Origin: Volutella citrinella
Taxonomy: Eukaryota; Ascomycota; Sordariomycetes; Hypocreales; Nectriaceae
Assembly: GCA_034401135.1 (NCBI GenBank)
Contig: JAWZSP010000005.1
Span: 3,410,001-3,474,000 of the forward strand
Length of the DNA stretch: 64,000 nt
Direction: 5' to 3'
Part shown: positions 43,984 through 55,847 of the stretch, piece after piece
Position numbering within the stretch: position 1 is the first letter of the stretch
Layout of the letters: each line of letters starts with the position of its first letter
Made by a program: the position numbers and the translations under genes
Notes under the pieces: generated by a model
The model's database searches: none
Told to the model about the DNA's origin: nothing
What the model saw: the letters and a program-made list of their open reading frames with translations, nothing else

Positions 43984-45033
43984 ATGACTTCTCTTGCAAA
44001 AACTGTGGTCGCCACTGGCGTCTCATCAGGCCTCGTGAGTTCATCCCGACGATCCCCTCAGTGCCACGTCGACTAAGAGGGAGCAGGGCTTCGAGGCGGC
44101 CAAGCAGCTGCTCCAGCAGACACAGCCGTACAAGATCATCATGGGAGCCAGAAGCGTAGCCAAGGCTCAGTCTGCTTTCAACGAGGTGCAGTATGACCGT
44201 AACGTCAACAGACTGTCAATTCTACCACTCGATCTCTCGGATCTAAAGGGCGTCAAGTCCTTTGCCCGGCAGACGCTTGACAACGTCGGCCAAGACAAGA
44301 TTGACTATCTACTGCTAAATGCAGGCCAGTCTAGTGGCGCAGAGGGACCTGGCCCCAACGGCTCCAAGTGGTGCGAGTCCTACATTGTGAACCACCTAGG
44401 TGAGTCGCAGCTGCGGTGCTTTGCTCTTGGGTGACGAAGTGATTGCTAACCACCAGGTACAGCGCAGTTCTACCTCGTCCACCTACTCCGAGAGAAGCTG
44501 GTCGAGTCCAAGGCTCGCATCGTTTTCGTCTCCTCCGGCGCCGTCCGCAACGTTCCTGACCCAAGTAGGTGAAGCCCAACCCGCCCAGTGTGTGTGTGTC
44601 GTACTCACGGTTAGCAGGTGTGCTGGACAAGGATCTCAAGGCCAATGCCGGCACCTCGGGCTGGACCATCTACTCGGAGACCAAGTTCGTTCAGCTTCTG
44701 GGAGCACACTGGTGGCGACGGCAGCTCCAGGGCCAGTGCGACGTGGTGGCCGTCTCCCCAGGGCTGATCCCAGGCACAGGCATTGGCCGCGGGAGCGGTG
44801 TTGTCATTTCCAACGACATGCCAGACGCCAAGTCGGTCCCCGAGGGCGGCGCAAACGTCCTCCGCGCTTTCACGCGCAGCGACTTTCCCGACGACCCTGA
44901 CCGCATCTTCCTGACGAGCTGGGGCGAGTGGTGGGAGAAATCTGTGATTGAGAAGAGCCTGGACAAGGGCTTACAGGACAAGTGGTGCCCTAGCAAAGAG
45001 GAGATTGAGAGGGAGGAGGGCATTTCGCCATAG
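43984..45033 (+). CDS. Short-chain dehydrogenase/reductase
   Basis: A classical Rossmann-fold SDR of 295 aa from four exons (43984-44034, 44087-44399, 44457-44564, 44618-45033), all introns 52-57 nt and in phase. The cofactor motif TGVSSGLG spans the first splice (T11-G18). MGARSVAK after strand 2 has the Arg that suits NADP(H). DYLLLNAG is the NNAG equivalent. Catalytic Ser lies in FVSSGAVRN (about S147/S148) and catalytic Tyr and Lys in YSETK (Y176, K180). After the catalytic site, VVAVSPGLIPGTGIGRGSG is the usual PG motif. The C-terminal extension WGEWWEKSVIEKSL is typical of fungal protochlorophyllide-reductase-like SDRs. Substrate unknown; complete and probably active. Confidence 0.88.
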
Positions 45034-46986
45034 TCGTAGACACCAACTGGTCAACAGGATGCTTGACTGAATTAACATGACATCGCTACGGCGATGCGTC
45101 ACAATGAATCAATTGTCGATATGAACTCGAGTACGTGTAACTCTCCTTGGGTGCAAATTCATCATGTCTTTGAACACCGATATCCAATTTCAGTGGGTGC
45201 AGGAGAATGCCAAGTGAAGTGGGATGAGATGTAAGGCATGCTCAGCCAGAACTGGACATGGCATCTCGAGTGTCGCATTCGGGAAGCAGGCGCTGTTCCC
45301 AGGCCCGTGTCTCGGGCGCCAGCGCCCTGCTTCGCACCCGTTGCGGACCAGTGTCGATCCACACGGCACGCTGGTTGACCAGCTTAGCGGCTGGGACAGA
45401 AATCGATGATGCTGATGAGTGGTCGAAGGTCGCAAATGAGGGCAGGGCTCAGTGAAGTTTAAAACCGCACAGGCTCCCGATCGCCGCCGATGGCCAGGGT
45501 CGGGGCAGATCTGTGGCATGACAGGCGCTAATTGCCACGCGTCAGCGTGCCAAAGTGCCCCAAGCGAGTGCGAGCGTGGCGGAGCTTCAGCGTGATATGT
45601 CCAACCTCTATGCGACGATGCGAAATTTCGTATCAACAAAACACCGGTACTGCCCCGGGGACAATCTCTCGCACATCGCTTTCGTCACAGGCTTGCACCT
45701 GCGACGCTGACCCCTTGGTTGCCTGGTTGACGATGTGCTGCCCTTGGTGGTGATGCTTCTCCTGGGCAGCAGGCACAACTCATGCAGCAAGCACGTGCTC
45801 TTACGCATCATCTCGAGCCTCGAGGCATTCACCTTTGGAGGGCATCAATTTGATCTTATGATGACGGCGGGGGTACCCAATCGGAAGCACCTTGTAATTT
45901 TAAGGTTGCGCGTACGGCGTGCTGGAGTGGAGTGGCCATGGGGCAAAGAGCACCGGGGAATCGGCATCAAGCACAGCATACGCAAGATGAATCCGTCAGC
46001 CGGACAATGGTGTAACTGTCCAATTGCATAGAGGAGCGTGATCGCCGTCTTGTTTGAGTTGTTGCGGTTGGGCGTCAAGCAAACATCTTGGCTACCTCAC
46101 ATCTGGTGGCTGTGGGCATGCGATAAGCCATCCTGCTCCCCGAGAAGCAGATTACACGCCCAGGCGTTTGCTTGCTTGCTTGTTTGCTTTCGAAGCCGAC
46201 ATATTTCCCATCTCACAAGAGGAATGAATGACTCGACGGGTTATTAGTCTGCCCGTCGAGCGCACGAAGAGCTTCGGAGTGCTGTCTGTCATGTCATGTG
46301 TGCCTGGATCGATGACGTCGTCATGGAAAAGGTGCACTCGATATTAGCCAGCTGCCGTCTCATTGGAATCCAAGCGCTCAGGGAATTGATCCGCCTTACG
46401 GATGGCCCAGCTCGCACTCGGACAGCCTCCAACGTTGGACATCGAGGAAGAGTGCGTAACTGCCAGCTGCTTCGGCGTTGATAGGCCGCCTGGTGAGAGG
46501 CTCACGCCCTAGAGGCACTAATGTCTGTCTTTGGATGGGCTCCGCTCGCCCACCAACCTCTACTCGGCATGCTAAGCGAGTGCGAACCGGCGCTGATTCG
46601 ACATTGCGTTGCATGCCTTTCCCTAGGTTTAGATTTGCGCTGCGAGGGTTGATGACACGCTCAAACAGCCTGGACAGTGCAGCTTGTTGGTAGTGTTCTC
46701 ACCACGATGTCGTTGACCCCATCATCCAATGGGTGGATTCAGCCCTACTTGGGAGGTCTTCGTATTAATTGCCTAATTAATAAATATGTCATGCCGCCCC
46801 CGTTCTTGAGCTTGGGTCGCTGTGCAACGCCAATCCCAAGACGAGGAAGCCAGATATAAGACGGGGAAGCATCAGCCTCTGTTTCTTGCCCTCCCCTATC
46901 TCTTCTCTCACGACGATTTGATTCAATTGTCCCTCGAGCACTATTGCCTCCCACCAGCCGGATTGTTCGAAACGCCCTAAGCCAAC
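45034..46986. other. Intergenic between dehydrogenase and RTA1 genes
   Basis: About 1.95 kb without an accepted gene. A TATA-like GATATAAG at about 46853-46860 lies about 130 bp upstream of the RTA1 start. Other ORFs lack domain or splice support. Confidence 0.5.
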
Positions 46987-48032
46987 ATGTCCGCTTCTCA
47001 GTTGCCCAACGGGCTGGTGGCATTCGGCCCCGACTCCAACTGCACTCTCGACCTGTGCCCCATCCAATGGACCGTGTACAAGTACCGCCCGTCGCTGGCG
47101 GCCAACAGCATCTTCATCGCCCTCTACGCCATCGCCATGTTCACTCACATCTTCCTCGGCATCCGCTGGAAAACATGGTGGTACATGATCTGCATGATCG
47201 GTGGCTGCCTCTTCGAGATTATCGGCTACGCTGGTCGCATCATCATGTACCAGAACCCCTTTTCGTTCCCTGGATTCATGATCCAGATTGTATTTATTAC
47301 CAGTGGTCCTGTCTTCTACACTGCCGCAATTTATGTCACACTGGCAAAGACGTACGTTTCCACACAGTGATCCAGCCCGGCCCAACTGACAGTAGCCATA
47401 GCATCGCCTCGTTCGCCCCTGAAATATCTCGATTCCGGCCCCAGCTCGTCTGGTGGATCTTCATTCCCGCCGACATTATCTGCCTGTCTCTTCAAGCGGC
47501 CGGAGGCGCCCTCTCGACTGTCAGCCAAGGATCGTCCCAGGTCGGCATAAACGTTGCCTTGGCCGGCCTCTCTCTGCAGGTTGTCATCTTGGTCCTCTTC
47601 TGTATTCTTCTGGGAGACTACCTGTTCCGGTACTTCCGCTCCGGCAACAAGACCGCAATCACCCTGCGCATGAGACTATTCTTCGGCTTCTTATCCGGCG
47701 CTGTTCTGATGATCCTCGGCCGTTGCGCATTCCGATGCTATGAGCTCAGTAAAGGATACCAGGACTCGGACCTGATCACCGATGAGCCACTCTTCATTGG
47801 TCTCGAGGGAGTGTAAGTTGATCACTTGCAGGACCACACAAAGATGTATACTAATAATACCAGTCTTGTCGTCATTGCCGTCTTCTTCCTCTGCATCGGC
47901 CACCCCGGCTTCGTATTCAGAGACAGCCTCATGGACGCAGCCAAAACTGAGAGGTCTGACTCTCAGTCAGCCGAGAAGTCTGGCTCAGAGTCGCCCGAGA
48001 AGCCTGGCTCTCAGTCACCTGAGATCGTCTGA
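46987..48032 (+). CDS. RTA1-family seven-transmembrane lipid exporter/stress protein
   Basis: RTA1-like proteins (yeast Rta1, Rsb1, Pug1) are plasma-membrane proteins linked to sphingoid-base export and to resistance to amphipathic toxins. Three exons (46987-47351, 47402-47812, 47864-48032) with 50- and 51-nt introns give 314 aa. Seven hydrophobic segments are visible. Landmarks: the N-terminal CPIQWTVYKYRPSLAAN, GGCLFEIIGYAGRIIMYQNP, TAAIYVTLAKT, and FIPADIICLSLQAAGGALST. The charged C-tail contains three tandem Ser-Glu-Lys/Pro units (AEKSGSESPEKPGSQSPE), possible phosphorylation sites. The family is usual in accessory regions. Its position next to the cysteine-rich pair may be chance. Confidence 0.9.
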
Positions 48033-48237
48033 ACGTGGCAACAAATAAGAAATGCGGAGGACGTAATGAGAAAATGAAATTGGCTTACCATTGTTGAACT
48101 TAGATTCCCCCACTGCTGCACATCGATACACACACAAGTAGCGCGTCGACGAGACTTCATGTTTGCTTAGAATGTTACGCAGGAAAAAACTATGCGTACT
48201 TGACCACTTGTCTGTTTAAACGACTCGGATCCTGCCC

Positions 48238-48531
48238 TTAATTCGATGCCAATGTATTGTGAAGACGGCCCAAGCCGAACTCGTCATTGAGAAGATTGCC
48301 GGGTGTACAGGCGCAAAACTGGTCGCAGAGAGCATCGCTCATGTCGCTGGTAAGGCCGCCGTAGAGACCGCAACGATAGCTACGTGGTGGGTGGAGGCAT
48401 CGCTGAAACCACCGGTAGCAGTTGGCTAGACTCTCGGCCGGCTGCCGATAGTTTACTTCCGGGCTGCCGAAGCCAGAGAACGCCAATAATGCAGCCGTGG
48501 CAACGAACGTGAAGTTTGCCCTTGGATACAT
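48238..48531 (-). CDS. Small secreted cysteine-rich protein A
   Basis: A single-exon frame of 97 aa. The N-terminus is a signal peptide (short basic start, then FVATAALLAFSGFG). The mature part has six cysteines with spacing C-x6-C-x8-C-x14-C-x3-C-x-C. The start at 48531 was chosen because it places the signal peptide first; upstream residues to 48660 look random. The neighbouring gene 279 bp upstream on the same strand encodes a second protein with almost the same cysteine spacing, which argues that both are real and paralogous. No family was recognised. Size, secretion and even number of cysteines fit a fungal effector-like or antimicrobial protein, but function is unknown. Confidence 0.68.
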   Translation of the reverse strand: MYPRANFTFVATAALLAFSGFGSPEVNYRQPAESLANCYRWFQRCLHPPRSYRCGLYGGLTSDMSDALCDQFCACTPGNLLNDEFGLGRLHNTLASN

Positions 48532-48809
48532 GGCACGTAGAGTTCGAGGCTGCGCCTTGTGTCGGAAGTACTGCTGTCGCTGAAGCTCTGGAGCTTGATT
48601 TGTCTGAGAACAGGCTAGAAGTGAAGTGGTTTGGTCGCAGCATGTTGTTATCTTCTTCATGCGGCTGTATTACAATGCATTGCAGTGATTCACGTCTCAG
48701 GTCACGTTTGAAAGATGTCCTTCAATCACCAGTGATGGCACTTGTTCAATTCAGAGTGTTGATGTGCCTGAATATTCTCATTCATTGCAGGCGACGCTGA
48801 ATGCATTTC

Positions 48810-49127
48810 TCAATTCTGAGAAGACCCGCCGCCTCCCATGGAACCAAACCCAAAAGAATCATGGGATCTCATGCAATAGCATTCGACGGAGCAGTTCACA
48901 TTGGCGGTATAGTAAATGAGACGCCCGCTCTCGCAATGATAGAAATACGGCGAGCCCCTGCAGTAGCTATATCGTTCCGGACAGCGTGGCGTACTTGGCT
49001 CCCCGCGAGAGTCGACGGCAGACACCGGCCCAAGCGAAGCCAGGAAAATAACCCAAGCTGCCCATTGTTAAGATAAGGGAGGTAATTTTCCGGGGGCGCC
49101 ATACGAACCGGGGTGGAAGATTCTCAT
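48810..49127 (-). CDS. Small secreted cysteine-rich protein B, paralogue of A
   Basis: An 88-aa protein rebuilt from a 19-nt first exon (49109-49127, encoding MRIFHP) and a second exon (48810-49057), joined across a 51-nt intron (49058-49108, GTTCGT donor, CTTAAC branch, GCAG acceptor). Splicing alone produces a start codon and a good signal peptide (WVIFLASLGPVSA). Six cysteines follow with spacing C-x6-C-x8-C-x13-C-x3-C-x-C, the same as protein A except for one residue in the fourth gap. The loops are rich in Tyr and Arg in both. A Gly/Ser-rich tail follows the last cysteine. The weak donor is the main doubt. No family was recognised. Confidence 0.62.
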
Positions 49128-49979
49128 GGTGCCTTGCAGCGATGTTCTTGGATAACTTGGTTATGCAATATAAGTGGGCGAGCGCTTTCGCCCGTTAGGT
49201 GACTGTCTCAGTATGCCGTGACGATGAGATGGATGGGAAAAGAGACTTTGCTCCGGATTTTTTAACCCTGCGCTCCTTTATGAGATCAGTTGTGGGTGGT
49301 TTCACAGCATGAGCGGCGCACTGCATCATAAAATGAACAATTCCTCACAGCCCAATCCATGTCACGCACAAAAAGCAAGCTCATCCACAACTGCGATTCG
49401 GAAGAAATATGATAGAGCCTGATTCCGGAGTCGTTCGGACCAAGTACCACGGCATTTCTGTCCGCTCTACCATTCGGGTACTTTTTTTCACAGGTCACAT
49501 TTGGACATCTTAATTGCTACATTAAGGCTGCGATGTGACGATAGGGCAGACGACGACACGCCAAGGAGCATTCTGCGCTCAGCAGGGGTGGCCTCTGTGA
49601 AGCCTTGTGAGGGGGGGAGCCTCGGCACACGCCAACCCGATCGCGGTTTCGTTACTTCTCCTCCCATCTCGGCTCCGCACGATCTGCGAACGAATTGCCG
49701 GGGCTACCCAACCCCATCTGGGGACTAGGCCCACGTTCCCCAGGTCGATGGGCGACAATATCCACTGGATTTGATGGGGATGAGAGGAGGCGGGTAAGTT
49801 CCACCTCCAGTAGTCCAGGCATTTCCGGCTGCTCAACTACCTGCGTTTCCGGCAACACACGGATAATAATCCCCCACTCTGGCTGGCCTTATAGACCAGA
49901 GCAACTACCGACGTCCGGATTCAGTCAGTCCAGTAATGATCTTGACCCTACCGCGGATGAGCCTGCAGTCACCCACAAA
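49128..49979. other. Intergenic with a possible third cysteine-containing exon
   Basis: On the reverse strand 49286-49510 an open frame reads LRCPNVTCEKKYPNGR near its start and ends NCSFYDAVRRSCC plus five residues. It looks protein-like but does not share the framework of the two upstream-strand neighbours, and no signal-peptide exon could be joined to it. A TATA-like TTATAGA near 49887 lies before the cyclase gene. Confidence 0.3.
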
Positions 49980-51028
49980 ATGCCTACCCAGCCCTCATTC
50001 GACTCTCTTCCTCTTCGGAAAGACGGGCCTCGCGGGAACGCCTGGGGTCTCTGGGGCGATGACGATGAGTGCGGCAGGTTGAACCTATTGACTCCAGATG
50101 TCGTAGCCCAGGCCGCATCGGAGATAAGCGACGGGGCCAGAGTATCGGTGGACTGGCCCCTCAACCACCTGCGGCCGCCGTGCTTTGGTCGGGTTCCGTT
50201 CAAGCACGACATCTTCATCAAACCACCGCGGGCCGTGTTTGACGATATTGTGACATTCAACACCCAGAGCAGTTCCCAGTGGGACGGCTTTCGGCACTTT
50301 GGCTATCTCAAGGAGAGGATTTGGTACAATGGGAGGTCGTATGAGGACATCACGACGTCGGAAGTCAATGGGATTCAGGGTACAGTCTCAGGTCTAGAGT
50401 GGACGGGTTACTCGCTAACTTGAATAGCCTGGGTCAAGCGAGGCGGCATTGTCGGCCGAGGCGTTCTTCTCGATTATGCAGCATGGGCAGACTCCAACGG
50501 CATCAAATCGCCCGCCTTTGAGACAGCCCCGATTCCCGTATCTACCCTCAAGCAAGTCGCCGCCAGCCAGGGCACGACATTTCGCAAGGGAGACATTCTG
50601 TTTGTCAGGTCTGGCTGGGGCCGCAGCTACGACAAGCTATCAGACACGGAAACCCAAGCGTTGGCGGACACGAAGCACCCTCCCGCGATCGGCGTCGAGT
50701 CGTGCGAGGAGACCCTGCGATGGCTCTGGGACGAGTCATTTGCAGCCGCGGCCGGTGACCATCCAAGCTTTGAGGCATGGCCCCCGCAGAACCCCGACTT
50801 TACTCTCCATGAATGGATGCTGGCCGGGTGGGGGATGCCAATCGGGGAACTGTTTGACCTTGAAAAGCTGAGCGAGGAATGCCAGAAGCGGAAGAGGTGG
50901 ACCTTTTTCTTTTCCAGCATGCCGATATATGTGAGTCTCTCCTCTTCAAACAAGGAACGAATACTTGCTGACGCTTCCAGGTTCCTGGTGGAGTCGCAAG
51001 TCCACCCAACGGGGTGGCCATCTTCTGA
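49980..51028 (+). CDS. Cyclase/kynurenine-formamidase-superfamily metal-dependent hydrolase
   Basis: A 316-aa member of the putative cyclase family, which includes bacterial kynurenine formamidase and isatin hydrolase. Exons 49980-50379, 50428-50930 and 50981-51028 have introns of 48 and 50 nt. Landmarks: NAWGLWGDDDECGRLNLLTP near the N-terminus; the central QWDGFRHFGY, where the family usually has WDGxxHxGY as its metal-binding block; RGGIVGRGVLLDYAAWADS; GDILFVRSGW; and the last exon, VPGGVASPPNGVAIF, the standard C-terminal end of fungal members. Trp/Asp/His in the WDGFRHF block are intact. Substrate cannot be told; cyclic amides or aromatic lactams are the usual range. It ends 204 bp from the convergent sugar porter. 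Confidence 0.9.
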
Positions 51029-51232
51029 GGGTTCATGACCTGAGTTAATTACACGGATGGAACACTCATGATCGAGGAGGTCACACGCCTCTCTTTGCAG
51101 TATTGCCAATGATCAAACACGAGCTATAATTGGCGGCCCAACGAGAAGAAGTATGAGAACCATGGGTGTCAGCATGACTTTCATTTGTACAAGATATCTA
51201 TGATAACCCTGGTGGCATGAATTTGAGCCTCT

Positions 51233-53117
51233 TCAAACCTGCTCGGTGTGGGACGCCCTCTCGTCATCGTCATCCACTCGCTTTAGTCCACCAGTGCGCT
51301 TGGCTTCCTCAACCTTCTCGTGGAAATCGCCGCCAGCATTTGCGCTGCGCCATGCGGGCACACCCGAGTCGAAGAGCAAGTCCACCTCCTCCAGCGTCTT
51401 CCGCGACGTCTCGGGGTATCCAAAGAAGGCATGGACCGACATGCACACGCAGAAAGTGCCAAAGATCATGTAGGTCTTCCATTGGATGTTGGTGAAAGAG
51501 GGGGGAACGAAGAAGGCGAGTGCGAGGTTGAAGCTGCGATGAGGTTAGACGATGTGCAAGTGATTCTCGTTGTAACATGCTCAACTCACATCCAGTTACC
51601 GGCAGCGGCGAGACCGACACCCTTGGCACGGTACTTGAGAGGGAACACCTCACTGGCGTAGATCCAGGCGACAGGAGCCCAGGTGAGACCATACACACCG
51701 ACGAAGATGTAGGCGAGGGCGATGACGGCCTTTGCAGGCGCACCGTCAAGGGCCCACTTCAAAATATCATTTCCTACACCTGCTTAGCATTTTCATCTGT
51801 AGTCTGGAAAGCCATTACGTACCATCAACGTTGTCGACAGGATGACCATAGGCGGCCATGACACCACCGGAGGCGAAGTGCAGGACAGCTCCAAAGGCCG
51901 CACCTCCGATGAGCAGCCATCGACGACCGAGTCTGTCAATGAAGGGCAGAACAGCGCCAGTGGTGACGAGGAAGATTACGTATTGGACAATCGACGAGGT
52001 CAGCGCAGTGTTGCCGGTCTAATTCTAGGTCAGCCAGATTTCGAAATACGCAGCTGCGTGGCAAGTCCTTACCATGCCGGCCATGTTGAAGATGTAGACG
52101 AGATAGTAAAGCATGACATTGCCACCCCTGTTGAAGCTCAGATTAGTTGCCGTGTAATCAACTCGCAAGTACGCGGTTCCAGACTCACATCAGTTGCTGC
52201 CACACCTGGACGCTGACGCCAACAAGGGTGCGCATTCGAATGTTGGGGGCAAAGAGTCCGAGATAGCCGATGGCAGCCGACTCCTGGGCAATGCGGACGG
52301 CCTCGCGGACTTCCTCCATCTCGGCGATGACGACGGGGCTGTCCATGTCACCACCGGCGTGGAGGTGCGCGAGATTGTAGTGAGCTTCCTCCCAGCGGTC
52401 ATGCGAAGCGAGCCACCTAGGCGACTCGGGGAAGAAGAAGATGGAGATTCCGAGGACGATGCCGGGCACGGCCTGGACGGCCCAAGCAATCCGGAACGCC
52501 GAGGCATCGTCGATGCTCACGGAGCAACCGTACGAAATCAGGTACATGATGAGGATGCCTACAACCGTCAGCGCGCCTCCTCAGTCTCGCAAGTGGACCA
52601 AAAACCTTACCCCATTCAATAGACCACTGCTGGATGCCAACGACACGACCCCGAATCTCCGAGGGCGCCAGCTCCGCCAGGTACACGAGCGTCTGCGAGC
52701 TGGTGATTCCGACTGCCAGGCCGCTGACGATTCGTCCCGCGATGAGGTGGCCGACGTTTTGGGCCGAGCACTGCAGCGCGGCGCCAATGACCCAGAAGAC
52801 ACAGGCGACCAGCAGGCAGTAGCGACGGCCCCATCGATCGGAGAGTGCGCCGGCGCAGAGGGCGCCGATGAAGGAGCCGGCGGACATGGAGGCCGTGATG
52901 CCGCCCTGCTCTGTCGACCCGGGGTGGTCGAAGAATTCGAGGTATTGTTTGGATCCGATCCAAGCACTCATGGAGCTGACATCGAAACCGAACAACATGC
53001 CGCCAATGGTGCCCAAGGCGGCAAGCGCTGTATTGTCGATTGTCAGTGACTTGGTCTTGGGATATTGCTTGGTAGCATGGAGGGTAGCCTACCGTAAACA
53101 TTCCAGATTGTGTACAT
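51233..53117 (-). CDS. MFS sugar (hexose-type) porter
   Basis: A 515-aa, 12-TM sugar porter built from seven exons: 53093-53117, 52611-53027, 52189-52558, 52073-52127, 51823-52018, 51590-51773 and 51233-51533. Every junction keeps phase. The tiny first exon encodes MYTIWNVY. Motifs: GGMLFGFDVSSMSAWIG in TM1, GALSDRWGRRYCLL after TM2, PSEIRGRVVGIQQWSIEWG in TM4-5, PESPRWLASHDRWEEA after TM6, QVWQQLMGGNVMLYYLVYIF in TM7, DRLGRRWLLIGG after TM8, WIYASEVFPLKYRAKGVGLA in TM10 and GYPETSRKTLEEVDLLF after TM12. All are intact, so it is likely functional. The acidic C-tail resembles those that control turnover in fungal hexose transporters. Substrate not determinable. Confidence 0.92.
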
Positions 53118-55847
53118 CTTGACGAAAGCCAATCAAATTAAAGGTAATTCCTCGTATCTGGTAAGAACCTGTTCGCTGCTAACGGGATGCATTCCCCAAG
53201 ATGTGCGGCCCCATCCTTCTTATACTACGACAGACTAGACCATCCCAAGCATCTCCTCATGCCATCTTTCCCTTCATAGAACAGCCATTCTCATCCCATC
53301 AGCCTGTTTCGAGCCCGTGGAGAAGCATTTGCAAGCGCGCGTATCGCAGTACAGCTTTTCTATGGGCCTTGCTAATGGCGCTGGAGACGTCATCCACCAG
53401 TGACCATCCTGTGTCAAACGGACGGTTGCGAAGGACGGGGCCCCGGGGATCATCGTGTCGATTTCCACTTTAATAATAGCGGCCGACTGCTGAGTGTGGA
53501 GCGGGAATCTTATGACATAGCGCGCACAAAGACCAAAAGTTGGAGACTTCAGACTTGTAGTGCCGGACTCTGCGACCACTGACCAGTTCAAGGGTTCGGC
53601 GGGAGGGTCCCCTTTGATGGATCCGGTGTGGCTTGATTGTACATTTACCGTGGTAGTAGATTATGCAGCCCGGAGGAATTCGGATATACACCGAGATACG
53701 TCGGGTATCCGCTTGGGCCCGACGATTGTAGTGAGATTCGAGGGTTTTCATCAGGTTGAATGTGTCCATTATTGAGCTGAAGTCCAGCATCGTCGAGATT
53801 GAACCCGCAGCAGTCAGCCACTCCAAAACATGACGCCTTTACTGACGACCAGTGTTGTAAAGCAAGAAACGAGGCAACCAAAACCGGTCACGCCCAAGTG
53901 ATGCCATCGTCATAGCGCCGGGCCCCCTGGCAGCGGGCGTTCCAAGAGCGTTCCTTACGGAGCCTCCACGGAGCCGCCTCTTAGCGCGATGCGTGTGCCG
54001 GCTCGGCGCCCCATCCGATGTCCCAGCTCCAAGGATTGCGGCTCAGTGCGCTCCAAACGGCTGAGATGGCTGTGCTGTCCCGGGACACGATTGGAGCGCA
54101 TCCCGAGAATATCTTCCGAGCGAATCGACGCCTCAAACAAGGCCATGAGTTTTTGCAGCCCGTACCACCCCTAACCCTACCCCCAAACCCGGACGCTGTG
54201 GGACGGTCCACTTATACGCAGTTGCTGAGTCGTGCTTGAACGACATGACGCTTGAACGGCATCTGCTCAGTGCAGAGTGGACAAAGCGGCTTGTCTGGTA
54301 TTGGGCCGGATGTTTGTCTGGGTGATTTGCTGTGACAGACAATATGGTCATCAAGATTGCACGTACCATTAATACTACCGAGTATAACATGGGAGGCTCC
54401 GAATAGATGAAATTTTGCAAAATCCCATTGAGCAGCGGCCCAATACGTCAACATTCGCGAGTCGCCTCACTCGCCGCTGTGGGGAAATGGCCGAGAAACC
54501 GCCTAGCCTCTCATTCCCCGTGGAGTGATGGCGCTGGCCGGGGAAGCGAGCCACCGAAAGCTGCTGGCCATTGGCGCTTTTTTGCCCTCTGGCAGCCTGA
54601 TTCTGTGGGCTCCAACTTGTTCAGTGGACCTTGAGGAGCCCCGTGGAGTGATTTTTTTTTTCTCCAAGGTCGGGGTGAGCAGAGGAGGAGTCGACCGAGC
54701 TTATTCGGAGGAGTGTATTTGCGCGAGATTCATCTTCTCAGGCACGCCTCAATTAGAGTCGGTCCAACAATGGCGTGCTGCCTGGTCGTTCTCAATATGT
54801 GTCGACCAGCCCTTAGCCATGTCCAGATTTGGATAAAATGAGGCTCAACCGAGCGGCATGACATCTTGGCGGGTGCAACGCAACGGGCCCGGCCTGTTGG
54901 GTTGTTCCCGGCCCTAGGCCGAGAGGCCAGGGGCGCTGCCGACTGTTCCAGGCTGGCGCATTATTATTGCCCTATGTGGTCAAGGGACAGTGCACCGGTA
55001 CGCCGTGTGAAACCGGATTCGCATGCAAGACTAGTTAGTATGACACTGAGGGTATTTAGGCTAAACGCAGCACCACCGCTAATTTCAGTTACCTAAGTGT
55101 CCCAGAAGCTCCCTAAGTTACATAAACCCGCGTGATGGGCAGGAGAGAAGTAGCAATGTGAACTGTTCTTCATTTCGGCCTGTGGAGTTTCTGTTGCGTT
55201 CTGAAGTCATCAATGTCCAGGTTAGAGACATGCAGAGGACGCAGCGTAATGACAGCCCCCGTCTGGAGCCATGAAATGCGACCTTCCAAGCAAAAACGGC
55301 GAGCTTCGTCAAAGAAAAAGAAAAGAGATGACTTTAGCCATCAAATAATAGCTTTGTTCACATATGGAAATATCCAACCTGTGTCACTGGACAGGAGAAT
55401 ACCCTACACACCACATCAGTGATTAACAAACTGGCTTGTACCAGGTATGGTTCACTTGGATGAGTCTGCCTCGCCTGCTATTATGGTTCCAGTGAGAAGT
55501 GCAAAGAACCACCACCAGTGCATCGACCCACAAAAAGACATCAATGGAGGCGGGCATGGAATATGTTCAACAGCGGACCGCAGTCTCGCCACTTTTAAAT
55601 TTTATACAAGAAGTACAAGCCAAGGTCTAAAAGTAACCGACCTTTGTTGTGCCAATTACGTCGTCCCGTCATCATCATAAGCCTAACCTAATAAACATGG
55701 GAGTGATTTTGTGTGAACATGTGTTGGCAGCCTGCTGCGTCTTCCAAGCTCACTAGGCTAGGTCTATGATTTTTTCCAGGATACAACCAAGAAAAAAATT
55801 GGCACTTTTTTCTTCTTTCATCCCCTAAATGTGCGTGCTTCTCGCAT
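53118..55847. other. Intergenic upstream of the sugar porter
   Basis: About 2.7 kb with no accepted gene. A short telomere-like stretch (CCCCTAACCCTAC) lies at 54168-54180. TATA-like TATAC/TATAA words lie near 53220, about 105 bp before the sugar porter start. Other ORFs are short and unsupported. Confidence 0.45.
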
